DNA from: Terfezia claveryi
Taxonomy: Eukaryota; Ascomycota; Pezizomycetes; Pezizales; Pezizaceae
Reading direction: 5' to 3'
DNA: 64,000 nucleotides
Assembly: GCA_015179025.1 (NCBI GenBank)
Contig: WHUX01000035.1
Span: 348,396 to 412,395, forward strand
Under the pieces are notes generated by a model. That model was not told the DNA's origin. It was given only the letters and a program-made list of their open reading frames with translations, and did not search any database. The translations under genes were made by a program, and so were the position numbers. Position 1 is the stretch's first letter; every line of letters starts with the position of its first letter. Below are positions 1-11,727 of the stretch, in pieces.

Positions 1-929
1 ACGCTTCAGTTAGGTTAGGCTACAAGAGGATTGGGCTAACCAGACTACAGTTAGGCTAACAGTTAGGATGCTTGTGTTACATCCTAAAGAGGAAGGAGCA
101 AATGTGTGGTTGGAAACGTTGGTTGTTATACCACGTCTCACGTCAACACTCGGAAAGCTTTTCTGGCGTGAAAACTCCCGTCCTGTTAGCATGTCTGACG
201 CTACAGATAGATACCCTCTGACTCTATGACACAGGGAACTATGACTCGACACCTAGATCACCCATGGGTGAATTTACAATATTAGGCCAAGTTATATTAG
301 TGATTGTTGCTCACTGTACTACATGCAAGTGCTGGAACCCAGCACTCTGTGCAAGTAGGCTTAGCCATGGGTTTTTTATAGCTCACGACAATCCCTTCCA
401 TGCAGGCTAGAGAGATGCACTTAGAAGAGCATATTGTTAAGATAACACACTCACGGGTGGGCTGTTAGGTTGATGGATCGTTGTACATGTTGGGAACGAG
501 GTCTATTTTCATCAGGGTGAATCTGCAATTGTCAGACGAGCCCCCAAAACATGAAGGCTGAACCCCGTCCCTTCTGCAGACCCCGGGACGCGGTAGGGGC
601 AACATTCAGGTACCTTCAGACGCCGGTCTGGGAGCGATTTCTTTAGCTGTCTATCTCGGTGATCTTTTACCACTTGGTTTACCCTTCATTGAAGGAGCAC
701 AGGTCATGCATGGCCAATGGTTTAACCCAGATATCTCAAAACCATCAGAATTAGGTGCCCTTTCCTCCACAGTACTTTCAAATGGGACTGTATGCACAGG
801 CAGGTACCAGATTAACATATTCATAATCACAGAAGTACCTCCTACAGTTCACTGCCGATGTACCGGTCAGCGGTGGCGAGGACAATACCCCGACTGGAGT
901 CTGGGGACTATAATGCCTCTTGTGATGGA
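1..929. other. Intergenic, no gene supported
   Basis: I see no convincing gene here. The first 70 bases contain a few scattered TTAGG-like words (for example around 11-17 and 51-55) but they do not form an array, so this is not a telomere. The open stretch at about 600-945 is weakly protein-like and may be the decayed upstream part of the nuclease relic that follows, but nothing in it is recognisable. Confidence 0.4.
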
Positions 930-1500
930 ATATAGGTACTGGTGACTTCTATGTATATAGCTGCTGGCCCACGTTGCGAGTCTGGGTGCCCGCTGGCCTA
1001 ATTCACATATTACCGACGAACATTGGGTTCAGTGCATTATCACACGCAGTGATACAGGAAGTGAAGATGCATTTCTTGAGGGAATCAAAGCTCAAAACGG
1101 GAAGTGAGTATTTTTAGGCATCGTTATCTTGAGGGTCCCATTTAGGTATATGAAGAATTTCAGGCTGCCCACATTTTCCCTATGTAAAGCGAATGATGAT
1201 GGAATCAGCAAGAATACAAATGGTGAATTTGGGATATCACACTTGGTATTGCATCTACCAGTTCTCATCAAAATGGATTTTTACTTCCATGCAGATATCC
1301 ATATTGGTCTCAACAATTATCTGGCGATCTACCCTGACGTAAGTATCATTCTGGCAGCTCGTGCTTAAACTGACATGGAAGTTATCAGCCCACTGTCTTC
1401 GGCCTTACCGTCCCGTTTCTGTTTGCCGTGATCTAGCGAATCTACACTGGCATTTCCGCCAACCAGTAATTCCCAGCATGAGGGACGAGGGGTAGCCAGT
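930..1500 (+). pseudogene. Decayed HNH_2-type endonuclease gene
   Basis: Translated in the frame of 1129-1368 and its upstream continuation, the region follows the order of the fungal HNH_2 family. An acidic stretch ending GIKAQNGK (about 1060-1102) is followed by a position where the family has Cys-Val-Ile-Ser-Gly but this copy has a TGA stop and then VFLGIV. An FRxP.FSL stretch stands where the family has AAHIFPL, then KMDFYFHADIHIGLNNYL (about 1270-1325) matches the QNGF..DIH..FDNYL block. A WHFRQPV..MRDEG tail near 1459-1495 matches the family end. The zinc or catalytic Cys codon is now a stop and the frame shifts after 1368, so it is broken. The family in fungi is mostly of unknown biological role. 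The assignment rests on motif order by eye. Confidence 0.5.
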
Positions 1501-2347
1501 CGTGGGAATAGGGTTGGGGCCGTATGTGGGTAAGAAGCTGGAATTGGAAAGAGTGGCGTTATTGCACTTGCAGCTGCAAGGTTCATAGTTCTATAGAAAC
1601 TCTCCCCAACACTCTGCCGCCCAGTACTCGATTTTCTTTTGTTTCCTACCTAAATATGTTCTTGTCTTTGTTATCTTCTGGCCTTACTATGATGTAGTAC
1701 TAATTTGACCCTGTTAGAGGTATGTTTAGTGGAAAACTTTGATATAAATTGTTGGCTTCAAGGTAAATAGAGAAATAAATAGAAAGGGCAAGTCACATCA
1801 ATATCCCACACTCTCAGGCAAGGAGGCTTCTTTGATGCTCTAGATAGTGGCAGCCAACAGGGTGATTACTATTAATACTCGCACAGTATATAAAGCATAT
1901 TCTCGCCAGCAGCCCAAACCAGCTTAGGCAGCCAGCCTATGGCAATGTTCCGAGGCTTTGTAATTGTAGTGATGTGTATAGGGCCGTGAATGGAGGTCAG
2001 CGAGGATTGTGCGATTGTCGTTCATATGTATGTATTGGACTACTGATAAATCTCCCTACACAAATGGAAAAAAAAAACCCTCCTCAATAGGCGTGTTTCC
2101 ATTAAATGTTTTTTTTTTTTTTTTTTTTTTTTTTTGGATTAGACTGGGGCTTAGATTTGATACTTTTACTCAACGCATTATAGGTACAGTATGTAATTAT
2201 ACGTAACTGTGTTTAAATGATTTTGATCAATTAAACCTGAAAGAAAAATACAGTCTAAATGCTTGTTGCAAATTTCTTTTTATTGCTATTGTTGAGCTCC
2301 TTTGCCATTTCACTTAAGAGGGAATTACCCTGAACTTTTCACTCCTC

Positions 2348-2380
<33 letters not shown>

Positions 2381-3380
2381 ATTTTAAGGGGAGGAGAGGG
2401 GAAGGTTGTAGCTAGTTATATAAATTATTAGGTTATTTATTTTACACTTATACTAAAGCTTATATATATTACTTTAATATATATAAAAGTAAAAAGAGAG
2501 AACTTTTTTTAGAAGAAAAGTTAAGCTTTAGCTTATAAACTTATAAAAACTAGATACTTATCTATATATCTATGTAGCTACTAGATATTATTAAAGGGAG
2601 GTAAAAAGGTCTATAAAAAGTAGTACAACTAGATTAAATGAGTTTAAAGTTAAAATATATATAGAAGTAAGAATACTTACTTAAGTTTACTAGTATAGAA
2701 AAAAGGTAGTTTAATGAACTACTTAAATAAGCTTTTTTTTTTCTGCAAGATTAGATACACTTGTTGCATTATATATAGTTTTTTTTTTTTCTCCCCTTAA
2801 ATTATATTATATTATCTTATGTTATTTAATTTTAGGTTAAGTTTTGTTTTGTAGTAATTCAAGTATGTTTATTTTTGAATGGACCACTCCAGCTGTTCTC
2901 CCCACAAAAAAAGGCCAAATCCAGTTTACCCTCCCCCTACTGCAAGAATGCTTTTGCAACCAAACTCCGACTCAATGGCCCATGTAAGCGCCCCATCCCA
3001 CTCACTCATCGCACATTCCCCTCCCCGCCCCCCCAACTAAAATCTTCGGTCCATAAAAGAGAACTACACAGTTACATCTGAAAGTAAGTTATTTTTTTTT
3101 TATCACCCATTTTTAGGAGATCCATAAACCTACTGAATGAATGCTGCTGCTGCTGCTATTTTTGTGGGCCTGTAAAAGAATGAGCATCTTGAGAAATATC
3201 AGGGTATAAAACCTACTCCGACATTAATAGCACAGAAGATTCCATTCATCAATGTTATTGAATAACAACAAAGAATCAGAGAACAACCGGGGTGTTTCCG
3301 ACGTCAACAATTACAGGTTTTTATAAGCCCTCGAGGACGGATCGTTTTTTTTTTTTTTTTCCGAAATCAACAGATTTCCC
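1501..3380. other. Gene-free AT-rich block with homopolymer tracts
   Basis: No gene is seen. A run of about 27 T (2109-2135) and one of 29 A (2348-2376) bracket part of the block, and 2380-2860 is strongly AT-rich with almost no CpG, as expected for an old RIP-treated repeat. A short inverted match, TTTAAGGGGAG near 2383 and its complement near 2791, could be the ends of a decayed inverted-repeat element of about 420 bp, but this is weak. Confidence 0.4.
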
Positions 3381-3829
3381 CCGGAAGTTTTATGATGAGA
3401 CAGAGGAGGAGAATAAATGGTGTTGAATGAGCTACGCCAGAGGGAGCCGGAAGAGGTAAAGGCGTTAATAACTCTATCTGATCAATCAAGTGAAGTAAAG
3501 GTAAAGGGGGAATTTATAGATAATGGGATACAAGCATGGGCCGATGCTAGTTTGCAACTTACCTTTCTTACGAAAAGTGTCCCTTACGCCGTTTTCCAAA
3601 TGTTTTACAGATAAGCAGCTTCCTTACTTGCGAACATTTATACATCTTCGCCTTTCCCCGCATCAACCCGTCAATTCCAAATAAGACAGAGGCAGTGGAG
3701 GCAGTGGAACTCAAGGAGCTAGAACAGGTTGTGGTAGAGGAAGAGAAAAAATAAGGAGAGAGTAAAGGGAAGGGAAAAGAAGAAGAGAGGGCCAAGGACA
3801 GCATGCCGGCGGAGCTGACAAAAACAAGA

Positions 3830-4487
3830 TTCAGGAGGATGTGGAAATTTTAACCATCGAGAAGGAGTTAGAGGTTCTGGTAAAGGATGAGGCCCCGGTG
3901 ATACCTCCCGTCACCAAAAAGAACAGTCCACCAAACGTCCGGGGACCTAAGGCAGCGAAACCCCCGACTGCCAAATACAAAAAGCCAGCAAAACTAGTCG
4001 ATTCCAAGGAATACGTCGACACGAAGGCATTTGTCGTGCACGGAATACCCTACCACAAACCCCATTGCAGACACGATACACAACATGAAGAAGACAGGAA
4101 TGCGAGTGATCATGGGGCCACGTTGGCTCCTGGGGGTTTATAGGAGAATGGGCAAGACTACTAGCCCCGGTAGTCATTCTCCTTAATAGTCCGGTCTCTT
4201 TTCACGTACCGAGTGGTCAGTTGGCGATGAAGGTTAGAGGTCGCTCGCTACCTACGGAAGTATATGTTTTTGACACAGGAAGGAAGAGACCGGACGTTAG
4301 AATTGCAGATTCGGACTCGGTTGGGGTTGATAATGTGGGTCATTCACAGTTTTATTACGTTGCCATGATACAGTTATAGGTAGCTTCCACTTCTTGTTCC
4401 GGAAGTATAGGTCGAACCTTTCAAGAGGCGGCCTCGGGGCCTCATCATTTAGCTCAATTGCGGGTATAGACCTCAAAAAAAAAAAAA
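3830..4487 (+). mobile_element. Degenerate LINE ORF1-like fragment with A-tract
   Basis: The stretch codes, over two or three shifted frames, for a Pro/Lys-rich segment (3841-4060) followed by a block around 4085-4270. That block contains GPRWLLG, RRMGKTTS, VVILLNSPVSF and RGRSLPTEVYVFD. The order 'RW...GK..S..V.....V......GR......Y.F' resembles the C-terminal half of ORF1 (gag-like) proteins of fungal LINEs. It ends in GGGTATAGAC then an A-run (4475-4487). A second, more decayed copy with the same GKTTS..VIFLT and VSFHMQ words and the same GGGTATAGAC-A end lies at 11315-11558. Frameshifts show it is dead. The family assignment is inference from pattern memory. Confidence 0.4.
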
Positions 4488-5202
4488 GAAAAGAAAAGAA
4501 AAAAAAGAAAGAAAGAAATTTATTGGAGACCAATGCCACCCATTACATGGGGGGGAAAGAAAAGGAAAGAAAAAAAAGAAAACAGTAGAATAACTGCTAG
4601 AGGAGCTCAAGTTATTATAGTTGATATAGCACCATCAAAATACATTACCACCCCAAGCGCCCAGCTAGAAACCCAAAACAGTCAGCTCGCTGGCCAGCAG
4701 CCTAATCTCAAGTATACACAGCAAAACCAGCCCATCCAAATGAGACCCGAAAATAAAAAGAGGTAAAAATTGCTCTCTTTCTTTTAAAATATCGTCAAGT
4801 TTATTCTGGGTATGGGTTTCATGATTGCCATATTTTGCCTGTCATCGTTACCTGAGCTTTTACAGAAGTAATAGTACACAAACCAGAGAAGGTCAGAAAT
4901 CAGATAAAAACCAGAAAAAGGAAAATTATCAGACTCCGAAACCAGGCAAAACTTTAACTGAAGTTAAGGAATGCCACCTGTAATGATGTGAAGAAATAAA
5001 CTGTAGAATCAAAATGGCTGGGTGATTATAGAAATCCAGCAAGTTGGAACTTGCTGTGTTGTTCAGTGGATCTGGACTCCCAGGAACCAGTGGTGTAGTG
5101 TGGTGTGGGTGTATTATCTAGAAGTTGACTCGACCGCTTCTGGTAACTCATAAAGACTTTCCAGTTGAGTCATTCACGCCTTTTATCCCTTCCTGCCCCC
5201 TT
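4488..5202. other. Intergenic, 3' flank of the histidine kinase gene
   Basis: A/G-rich low-complexity sequence (4488-4580), then ordinary sequence without a supported gene. It probably includes the 3' untranslated region of the minus-strand kinase gene ending at 5203. Confidence 0.4.
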
Positions 5203-8200
5203 CTATACGCTCACTCTCTCCGCCCGCTCCCCATTTATCTCTTCTACGGCTGTGGCCGTTGACATCTCTGCGTTCTCTTTGTCGCTGTCGGAATTGTGTT
5301 GTTTCTGATCCCACCACTTTTCACCCACTTCGCTGATAGACCTATCCTTCCTAGTTGTTGCGGTCGATTCGCTTTGAGATCCAGCTGCCATAGACAATAA
5401 ATCCTTTTTCTGCATTGCTCTCTTATCCTCATCTATGGCATCCCACTCAGCCTTCTCCCTATCCATCTCTTCCTTGGAAGGATGTCGACAGTATTCCATC
5501 AGGACCTTCCTTAATTCCGTCCTCTTGATAGGTTTTGCCAGGAAGGAATCCATTCCCGCCTCACGGCACTCCTTGACGTTGCTATCTTCCGCGAATGCCG
5601 TGAGAGCCACGATGGGAGCAGTATATCCGAGCTGACGGATGATTTGCGTTGCTTCTAGGCCATCAACGTTGGGCATCTGTATATCCATAAAAACGAGGTT
5701 GAAATTCCTTCTTTGCTCCAACGCCTCTTTCACACAATTGACAGCCTCACGTCCATCTTTGGCAAACGTAATGTCATTTATATGCTCTAGTTTCAGCATC
5801 CGGGAAACCACTTCTTGATTGACCATATTGTCTTCTGCAACCAGCACTCGAAGTGACTCCATACCTATAAACTCCCCAGGTGTAGCTATTATAGTTGTGG
5901 CACTACCTGTGGAATAGACAGTGTCACCTCCTGGAGTGTGGTAGTCTATCTCACTCTCATTCGCCGGCGTTGATTGTAATGATCCACTGGGTGTATAGTA
6001 TGGACGATCTAATGCAGGCAAGACTGGCGAATCGGTCCTTCCGAAGTTTGCACCATTAGTGGGTCCTTCCTTATTATTGTTGCCATCATGTGACTCTGTC
6101 AAATGGGCTCCATTCTTCCCCTTACTAGTTGAGTTGACAGCCATACGACTCATTGCTTTGTGGTTAGTAATAGGCAAAAGTAGCTCTGCAAACTCAGACG
6201 CAAGCATCTTGCTAGCACCGTTTCTAACAAATCCAAATGGAAGTTTAACAGTGAATATACTCCCACTTTGTTCAAGACTCTCCAGGCTGATCGTCCCACG
6301 CATCATCGTGGTAAGTTGGGCGCAGATACTTAATCCTAAACCCGTGCCCCCATATCGCTTGCTGAGACGTGAATCCCCTTGGACAAATGGCTCAAACACA
6401 CGCTCTTGTAGATGCTCAGGAATTCCTGGCCCAGTATCCTCAATTGCAAACTCAAAGAGCAGGGTTTTCACCAATTGAGCGGGATTCCGCGGTATTTCCA
6501 TCGCGGCATCCTGAGAATCAGCTTTCAGGCTTGTGCTTGAGGTTGCTTGCGAGGAGGCAATGGATTCGGTTATTTCTCTTTCGCCTCTCAGATTTATTCG
6601 CAATGTGACAGATCCACCCTCTCTGAAGCCTGGTTAGCATAGTAGGTCTGTATATGCATGGATTGACTCACGGTGTAAACTTCAGGCCATTACCAACCAG
6701 GTTGATTAGCAACTGCAGTAATCTATTCGAATCTCCCCATAGAACTATGTCCATTATCTCATCCTCAGGGTCTATGAGAATGGTCAAGTCCTGGTTACTA
6801 TCTTTGGCCTGCATCCCAAAAAGTGAACGAATTTGGGTGACAATTTCGAGCATTCTAAATTCTCCTTCATCCAAGGTGAGCTGACCTAGCTGATTTTTAC
6901 TGAAAGTGAGCAAATCCGTAAGTAACCTGTGCAGCAATTCCCCGCTTCGATAAACCACGCTTAGCGATTCCTTGATTTTTCCCAAGTCACTTTCTCCCAT
7001 GCAAACTGCAGCCATCCCCAAAATTCCATTCAAGGGGGTCCTCAGTTCATGGGAGATATTTGCAACGAATAGCCCCTTAGCCTCGTTCGCTGACTCTGCT
7101 AGCTTAGTTTGCTCCTCTAGTTCCTTGGTACGTTCAGCAACCCTATCCTCAAGATGCTCGTATTGCCGGGCGAGTTCGTCCGTCATTTCGTTGTAGGTTG
7201 CGGTAAGATCGGTAAGTTCATCCTTGAAATACATTTTTCTTACCTCAACTCTACCAGGAATTCGAAACACTCTCCTCCGAGTACCTTGGTCTTGCATAAA
7301 CACTGACTGGGCTACGGTCTTGCGACGCCTATAGATATTGATGCCTAGTATTTTGATCCCGCGCTCCATATTGTCGCTGTTGGGCTCACCAGCGATGCTA
7401 GGTGCTTTAGAGTCATCCTCGCTCCCTCGGTAATATGAAGGTGGTTGTGTAGCTGCATTTTGAACGAAAGTAAGTCTCGCATAACAGAAATGGAAGCTCA
7501 CCTAATAAATTGGGGAGACATACTCTTGGCCGTAGCATCTTTCAGCTTAACGATAGGCCGAACCGCGAAGTGTGCCAGTGGGAAGACAAGTAGAACAACC
7601 ACAACGCAAGTTGCAAAAACAGTTGCCAACATAATATTCCTCAGCTTGACGATTGGCTTGAAAACTTCCCATTGTGTCTGCTCGCAAATCAAAACCCAAT
7701 TGACAAGATCGAAAGAGGGCATGATATACCTATACAACTACAATCAATAATAATGAAAATAGCATTCATAGATAGAACCTACCCTGCCGAAACTTTTTTC
7801 CCTTGCGCATTCACCGTCTTCTCCATACAGCCTGCACTGCGGATCTTTTCCTCGTTTGCCTCCAACATGCTGAAGCCTATCTGGTCAAATGGCTTAGGAA
7901 TCTTTGGAAAGGGGAGTTGAAAGCCCTCGAAGAAGGCCTTCTTCACCGCGGGAAATGAGCTCCAAGTATCTTTGGTCCCAACGAGGTCTTTGGATAGCAT
8001 TGGTGGGAAAAGATATTTAAATGTCATCTTTTCTAGATTAATAGTAGCATTCCTTGGATGATGGCCTTGCACCTTCACCAAAGCCTCCTCCCTTCGGCTG
8101 AGAAGGTTATTAGATGCATCGGGACCAACAAGGATGACTTGGCCCGTATCCCCCAAACCCCGTGTGTCTCTCACGACATCATAAACCAATTGTGCGTTCA

Positions 8201-9053
8201 CAACCACTGTCAGGAAACCTAAAAGATCGCCTTTTGACGTATTGTTGATGATAGGGTTTGTAAAACTCATCATAAAAAATGAGGAGTTAACCTGTAGAGG
8301 GCCCATGACCATCCCTCCCCTATCCACAATCCTATCCAGATCATTGTCTGCTGCATTCGGGTATAGAGAGTCCGGGAAGCCGTCATGTAGTAATTCTCCT
8401 GCTTGAATTCTTTCTGAGGTGGCTGTCTTGCCATCAAAGCCTGTAGCGTTCCCCAAGTATCCAGTGTTCCACCCATTATCCTTCGATGCTGGAACTATTA
8501 TGCCCCTCGCATTTTCTCCAGTAACATTCATCAGGCCCAATCTTCCTCCCAAGATGTTCAAGCCTTCTGGAGTATCATTGCCATTGCCTAGTCGCGGGTC
8601 GTAGACCACTGCTTGTAGCAGGCCTCCAAAGCCTCCTCCATTTGACCCTGTCACTATCTCCAAATCTTCAATCGCACGTTGCCAATTCTCAGCAGTGTTA
8701 TTTCCAGTATGCCATCGCCGTAACGCATTTTGTAGAATGAGTCGGGTTGATATTGACGAGACACTGTTGTGTAGGATAACCAAGGATTGTGTGAGCTGAG
8801 CAGATTTAAGGTCTGTCGTCAGGGATAATCGAGATGTACGGAGCTCGACCACCATTCTATAATTGATAATCCACTTTAAGACTGTTAGTCGAAATCTCAA
8901 TGATCTTCAATTTAACTGAAGATCCTAATTGAGAAAAAAAATAAAAAGCCGAACAAGATTACGTACTGTCACAATAGCTAAAACCCCGACAGCAACTAGA
9001 GCTGTCAAAGTCACCAACAAACTCAATTGCGCCCGTATGCCAACCCTCAACAT
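5203..9053 (-). CDS. SLN1: SLN1-like membrane hybrid histidine kinase
   Basis: Five exons by frame and splice sites: 8967-9053, 7783-8873, 7524-7729, 6672-7452, 5203-6622, giving about 1194 residues. The start ATG (9053) opens MLRVGIRAQ, directly before the first membrane segment; a long extracytoplasmic sensor follows. A second membrane segment (ATVFATCVVVVLLVFPLAHF) leads into a HAMP region (RPIVKLKDAT) and a coiled-coil. The HisKA domain has SHELRTPLNG with the phospho-His at about residue 596. The HATPase has INLVGNGLKFTP, EDTGPGIP and GGTGLGLS boxes. The C-terminal receiver has VAEDNMVNQ, FMDIQMP (phospho-Asp about 1035) and the Lys in LAKP. This is the architecture of the fungal osmosensor that passes phosphate through Ypd1 to Ssk1 and so controls the HOG MAP-kinase pathway. 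All key residues are present. A Ser/Thr/Asn-rich linker separates kinase and receiver. Confidence 0.93.
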
Positions 9054-11314
9054 CTTTACACGGTTTTTCTTTGCAACAATTATATGTTTGCAATCTTGGA
9101 ACGCCCCCAGGCCGTTCACCACTGTTTATTCACCACAAGAAACACTTGTCAGGAGCACAGTCGCTATTTGCACTGTGACCTTGGGTTATCAACGATGTAG
9201 GTAAATCGAGTATTGCTGCAGTTGCTGATCCAGGTGCTATTTCTGAGGTATGTATGGGCACAGTAACTGGCCATGGAAGATCCTGGTACGTATGTAAAGG
9301 TTGTGAGCTTGATCTGTTTACAAATACCCCAGGGTTTCTCGGGATTCAGCGAAGACAGGATGGAAGAAGGGTCCGGTGCCGGCCGTTAGCGGTGGTGTCG
9401 AGTAGTGGAAGCGAGCAGAGGGGACTATAGAGGTGGGAATAGGTACACTTCAGTGACACAATCACTACAACTAATATGATTTTAGACTATGCCTGAACCT
9501 ATCGCCGCAAACGGAACGCAGCTCCGTATGCTTATGTGAATTACCTCCGCATTGCTTATGTGAACATTACCTCCGCCTGCTACGTAGCTCTTATCGTGGC
9601 CACATTGCTAAACAACGTTCCTTTGAAGAGGTTGGGGGGGGAGTCCGGGCCAGCACTACTGTATAGGTCGTGAGGTACCTAAAACACTGTCCGGTGTAAT
9701 GATCTGCCCGTGGATACTTTGCTCATATTCGTATCAAGAAAAAGCAAGAACAGAAACAAGAGCAAGCGAGAAAAGAAGATGATTTCCTGTTGGGTACGCA
9801 ATTCTATGCATGTCTAAAGCCGCCACAAGGACAGGGTTCGCCGGCTCGTGACGGAATATGGTGCGTCCCTCCGAAAAAAAAAGTAACCTCCTAATTAATT
9901 CCCCGGACGCGTTGGGTAGGGTGAATCTGGCACGACCTACAACACCTGGCATCCGGTTGAATTTGTTTGGATTGTATAGATGCCAACGTTGCCGCTGCCC
10001 GGAAATATTACATTCGGTACGGTGATGGCATGATGCAGCTCACATGCACATGGCCGTCGATGAGTTGCGAAGATTTAAAGGGATAGCCCAAACTCTAAAT
10101 TCCAACAGAATTCATAGGTTTCATGCATTCATGTCTTACTATATTACATGAGACTTCATGCCTCAACATACAGGACAGTATTGGGTCCCCTGAAAAAATT
10201 GTCATGACGTTGGCCTGCGCGGTAATATTCACTTGCTCAGGCTGCTTTCCAGTTCGGATGCCCGTATTTTCTTTCTTGTGCCGACGGCACCTTGCCTGAC
10301 TCGGACTATATTTGCGAGATGCTTTGATAGGGCTCGGGCCGGTATCCCCACGGCCCGGTATCCGTGGATCTCTGAGATCTAGGTACAATGGTATCTAAAG
10401 CAAGCCCGTCGGCCCAATGGCGGTAGGTTAAATTTTTTTTTTATTTTTTAAATCAACCCGGGGGACTCCACTTCGATGGCCCCTACCAACACTGGTCCCT
10501 TGTCTTTTCACTTAACAATCCTAGTATGTACATTAGATCCTCCCTGCTGCAGCTGGGAACCGCATACACTTGGAGTACATGTACTGTACATGTACTTATA
10601 CAGTATCCCTACAAGTATCCCTCAGAGTACAGATATTCAGGGATGCAATTAGACTTTGAGTTTATGTTTTTTTTTTCTCTCTGGTGTTGCGATTGCAAAT
10701 TTCCCCTTCACACACCCATTATAATACGTATCGTAGTCTAGTTAGTCTAGTTGTAGAGATAACGGTAATAATTCATAGATTCGTGGGCCTTATATATATA
10801 TATATATTGTAGGAATGCCACGAATGCATGAATTCTATAAATATATATGTACTAAGCCCAAATCCATGGATTCCTACAATATATACCAGCCGCGAATGTT
10901 ATGAATTTTACATAGAAGCCATGAATGCCTAAGTCTATATACATATAGAAGCCGCAAACATATGTACTGCAGACATATATCACGACTGCGAATGGAGAAG
11001 TTCCGTACCTCACGACCACGCAAAGACGCAGCCTTGCGAGGTCATCCCTAAGTGCAGACGAATATAACTATTGCCTGCACAGGCATAGAGCACCCCTGCC
11101 AAGTTCAGATACCCAGAGGTAGTCCTATGGACTCTATATTGCAGACTTCTGACTATACATGTTCCTACTCTGTAACTATTTCGAAACACAGAATAAAATC
11201 CTATAGTAGCGAAGTTTAATCCAATATGACATATCTCATTTTGAAACTCAAACTATATGTACTATAGCAGAGGCAATACAGGATGTGAAATAAACAGCTA
11301 TGACAGGTATTATG
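9054..11314. other. Intergenic, upstream of the histidine kinase
   Basis: About 2.2 kb without a supported gene. It should hold the kinase promoter next to 9054. The section 10740-10990 has imperfect inverted and direct repeats around AATCCATGGATTC-like words and TA runs (for example 10793-10807). A GC-rich patch with repeated CGGGCCGGT/CGGCCCGGT words lies at 10328-10368. Confidence 0.4.
10574..10596. repeat. Paired GTACATGTAC palindromes
   Basis: Two copies of the 10-bp palindrome GTACATGTAC lie head to tail with one base between them, making an almost perfect 23-bp dyad. It lies about 1.5 kb upstream of the kinase start and 1.1 kb beyond the end of UTP22. It could be a zinc-cluster factor site or simply a chance palindrome. 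Confidence 0.5.
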
Positions 11315-11558
11315 AAAGCAAAGGGGTTGCTGAGGGAAAGTAGGAGGTTCAATAAAACTACTAGCTTAATGGTTATTTTTCTTACGAGGCTGGTCTCTTT
11401 TCATATGCAGAAAGGGTCATACAAGTATGATGTTGAGAGAAAGATGGCTCCTAGTTGAAGGATAATGATTTTGACAGGTTGGGAGGTGCCTCGGACTCAG
11501 AGTCGGGTTCGGCACACTTTCTTTGGGTATAGACAGAAAAAAAAAAAAAAAAAAAAAA
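11315..11558 (+). mobile_element. Second ORF1-like relic with A-tail
   Basis: The translation around 11330-11470 reads FNKTTSLMVIFLTRLVSFHM then EKDGS, paralleling the GKTTS..VVILLNSPVSFHV segment of the 3830-4487 relic. Both then run through a GACTC(A/G)G-rich stretch and end GGGTATAGAC followed by a pure A-run (here 11537-11558, 22 A). Two independent copies sharing one 3' end and an A-tail argue for retroposition. No target-site duplication could be fixed. Confidence 0.4.
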
Positions 11559-11727
11559 CTCGCAACATTGCTCGAACAACACTAAATCGTGACAAAAAAA
11601 ATGACTACGATGAGCAAAATCCCTCTAATAATAGCACTGATAAATATTTGATGAAATATTCTGAACATCGGATCAATTCTTGATCGATATAAAGTACTAC
11701 ACATAATTACAATTTGACCCCTTCCAC

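Noticed and set aside
1..70. TTAGG words suggesting a telomere end
   Set aside because: They are scattered and not tandem, and ordinary sequence follows; no TTAGGG array.
2378..2807. A MITE-like element with TTTAAGGGGAG inverted ends
   Set aside because: Only about 11 bp match, next to long homopolymers, with no visible target duplication; not enough to call.
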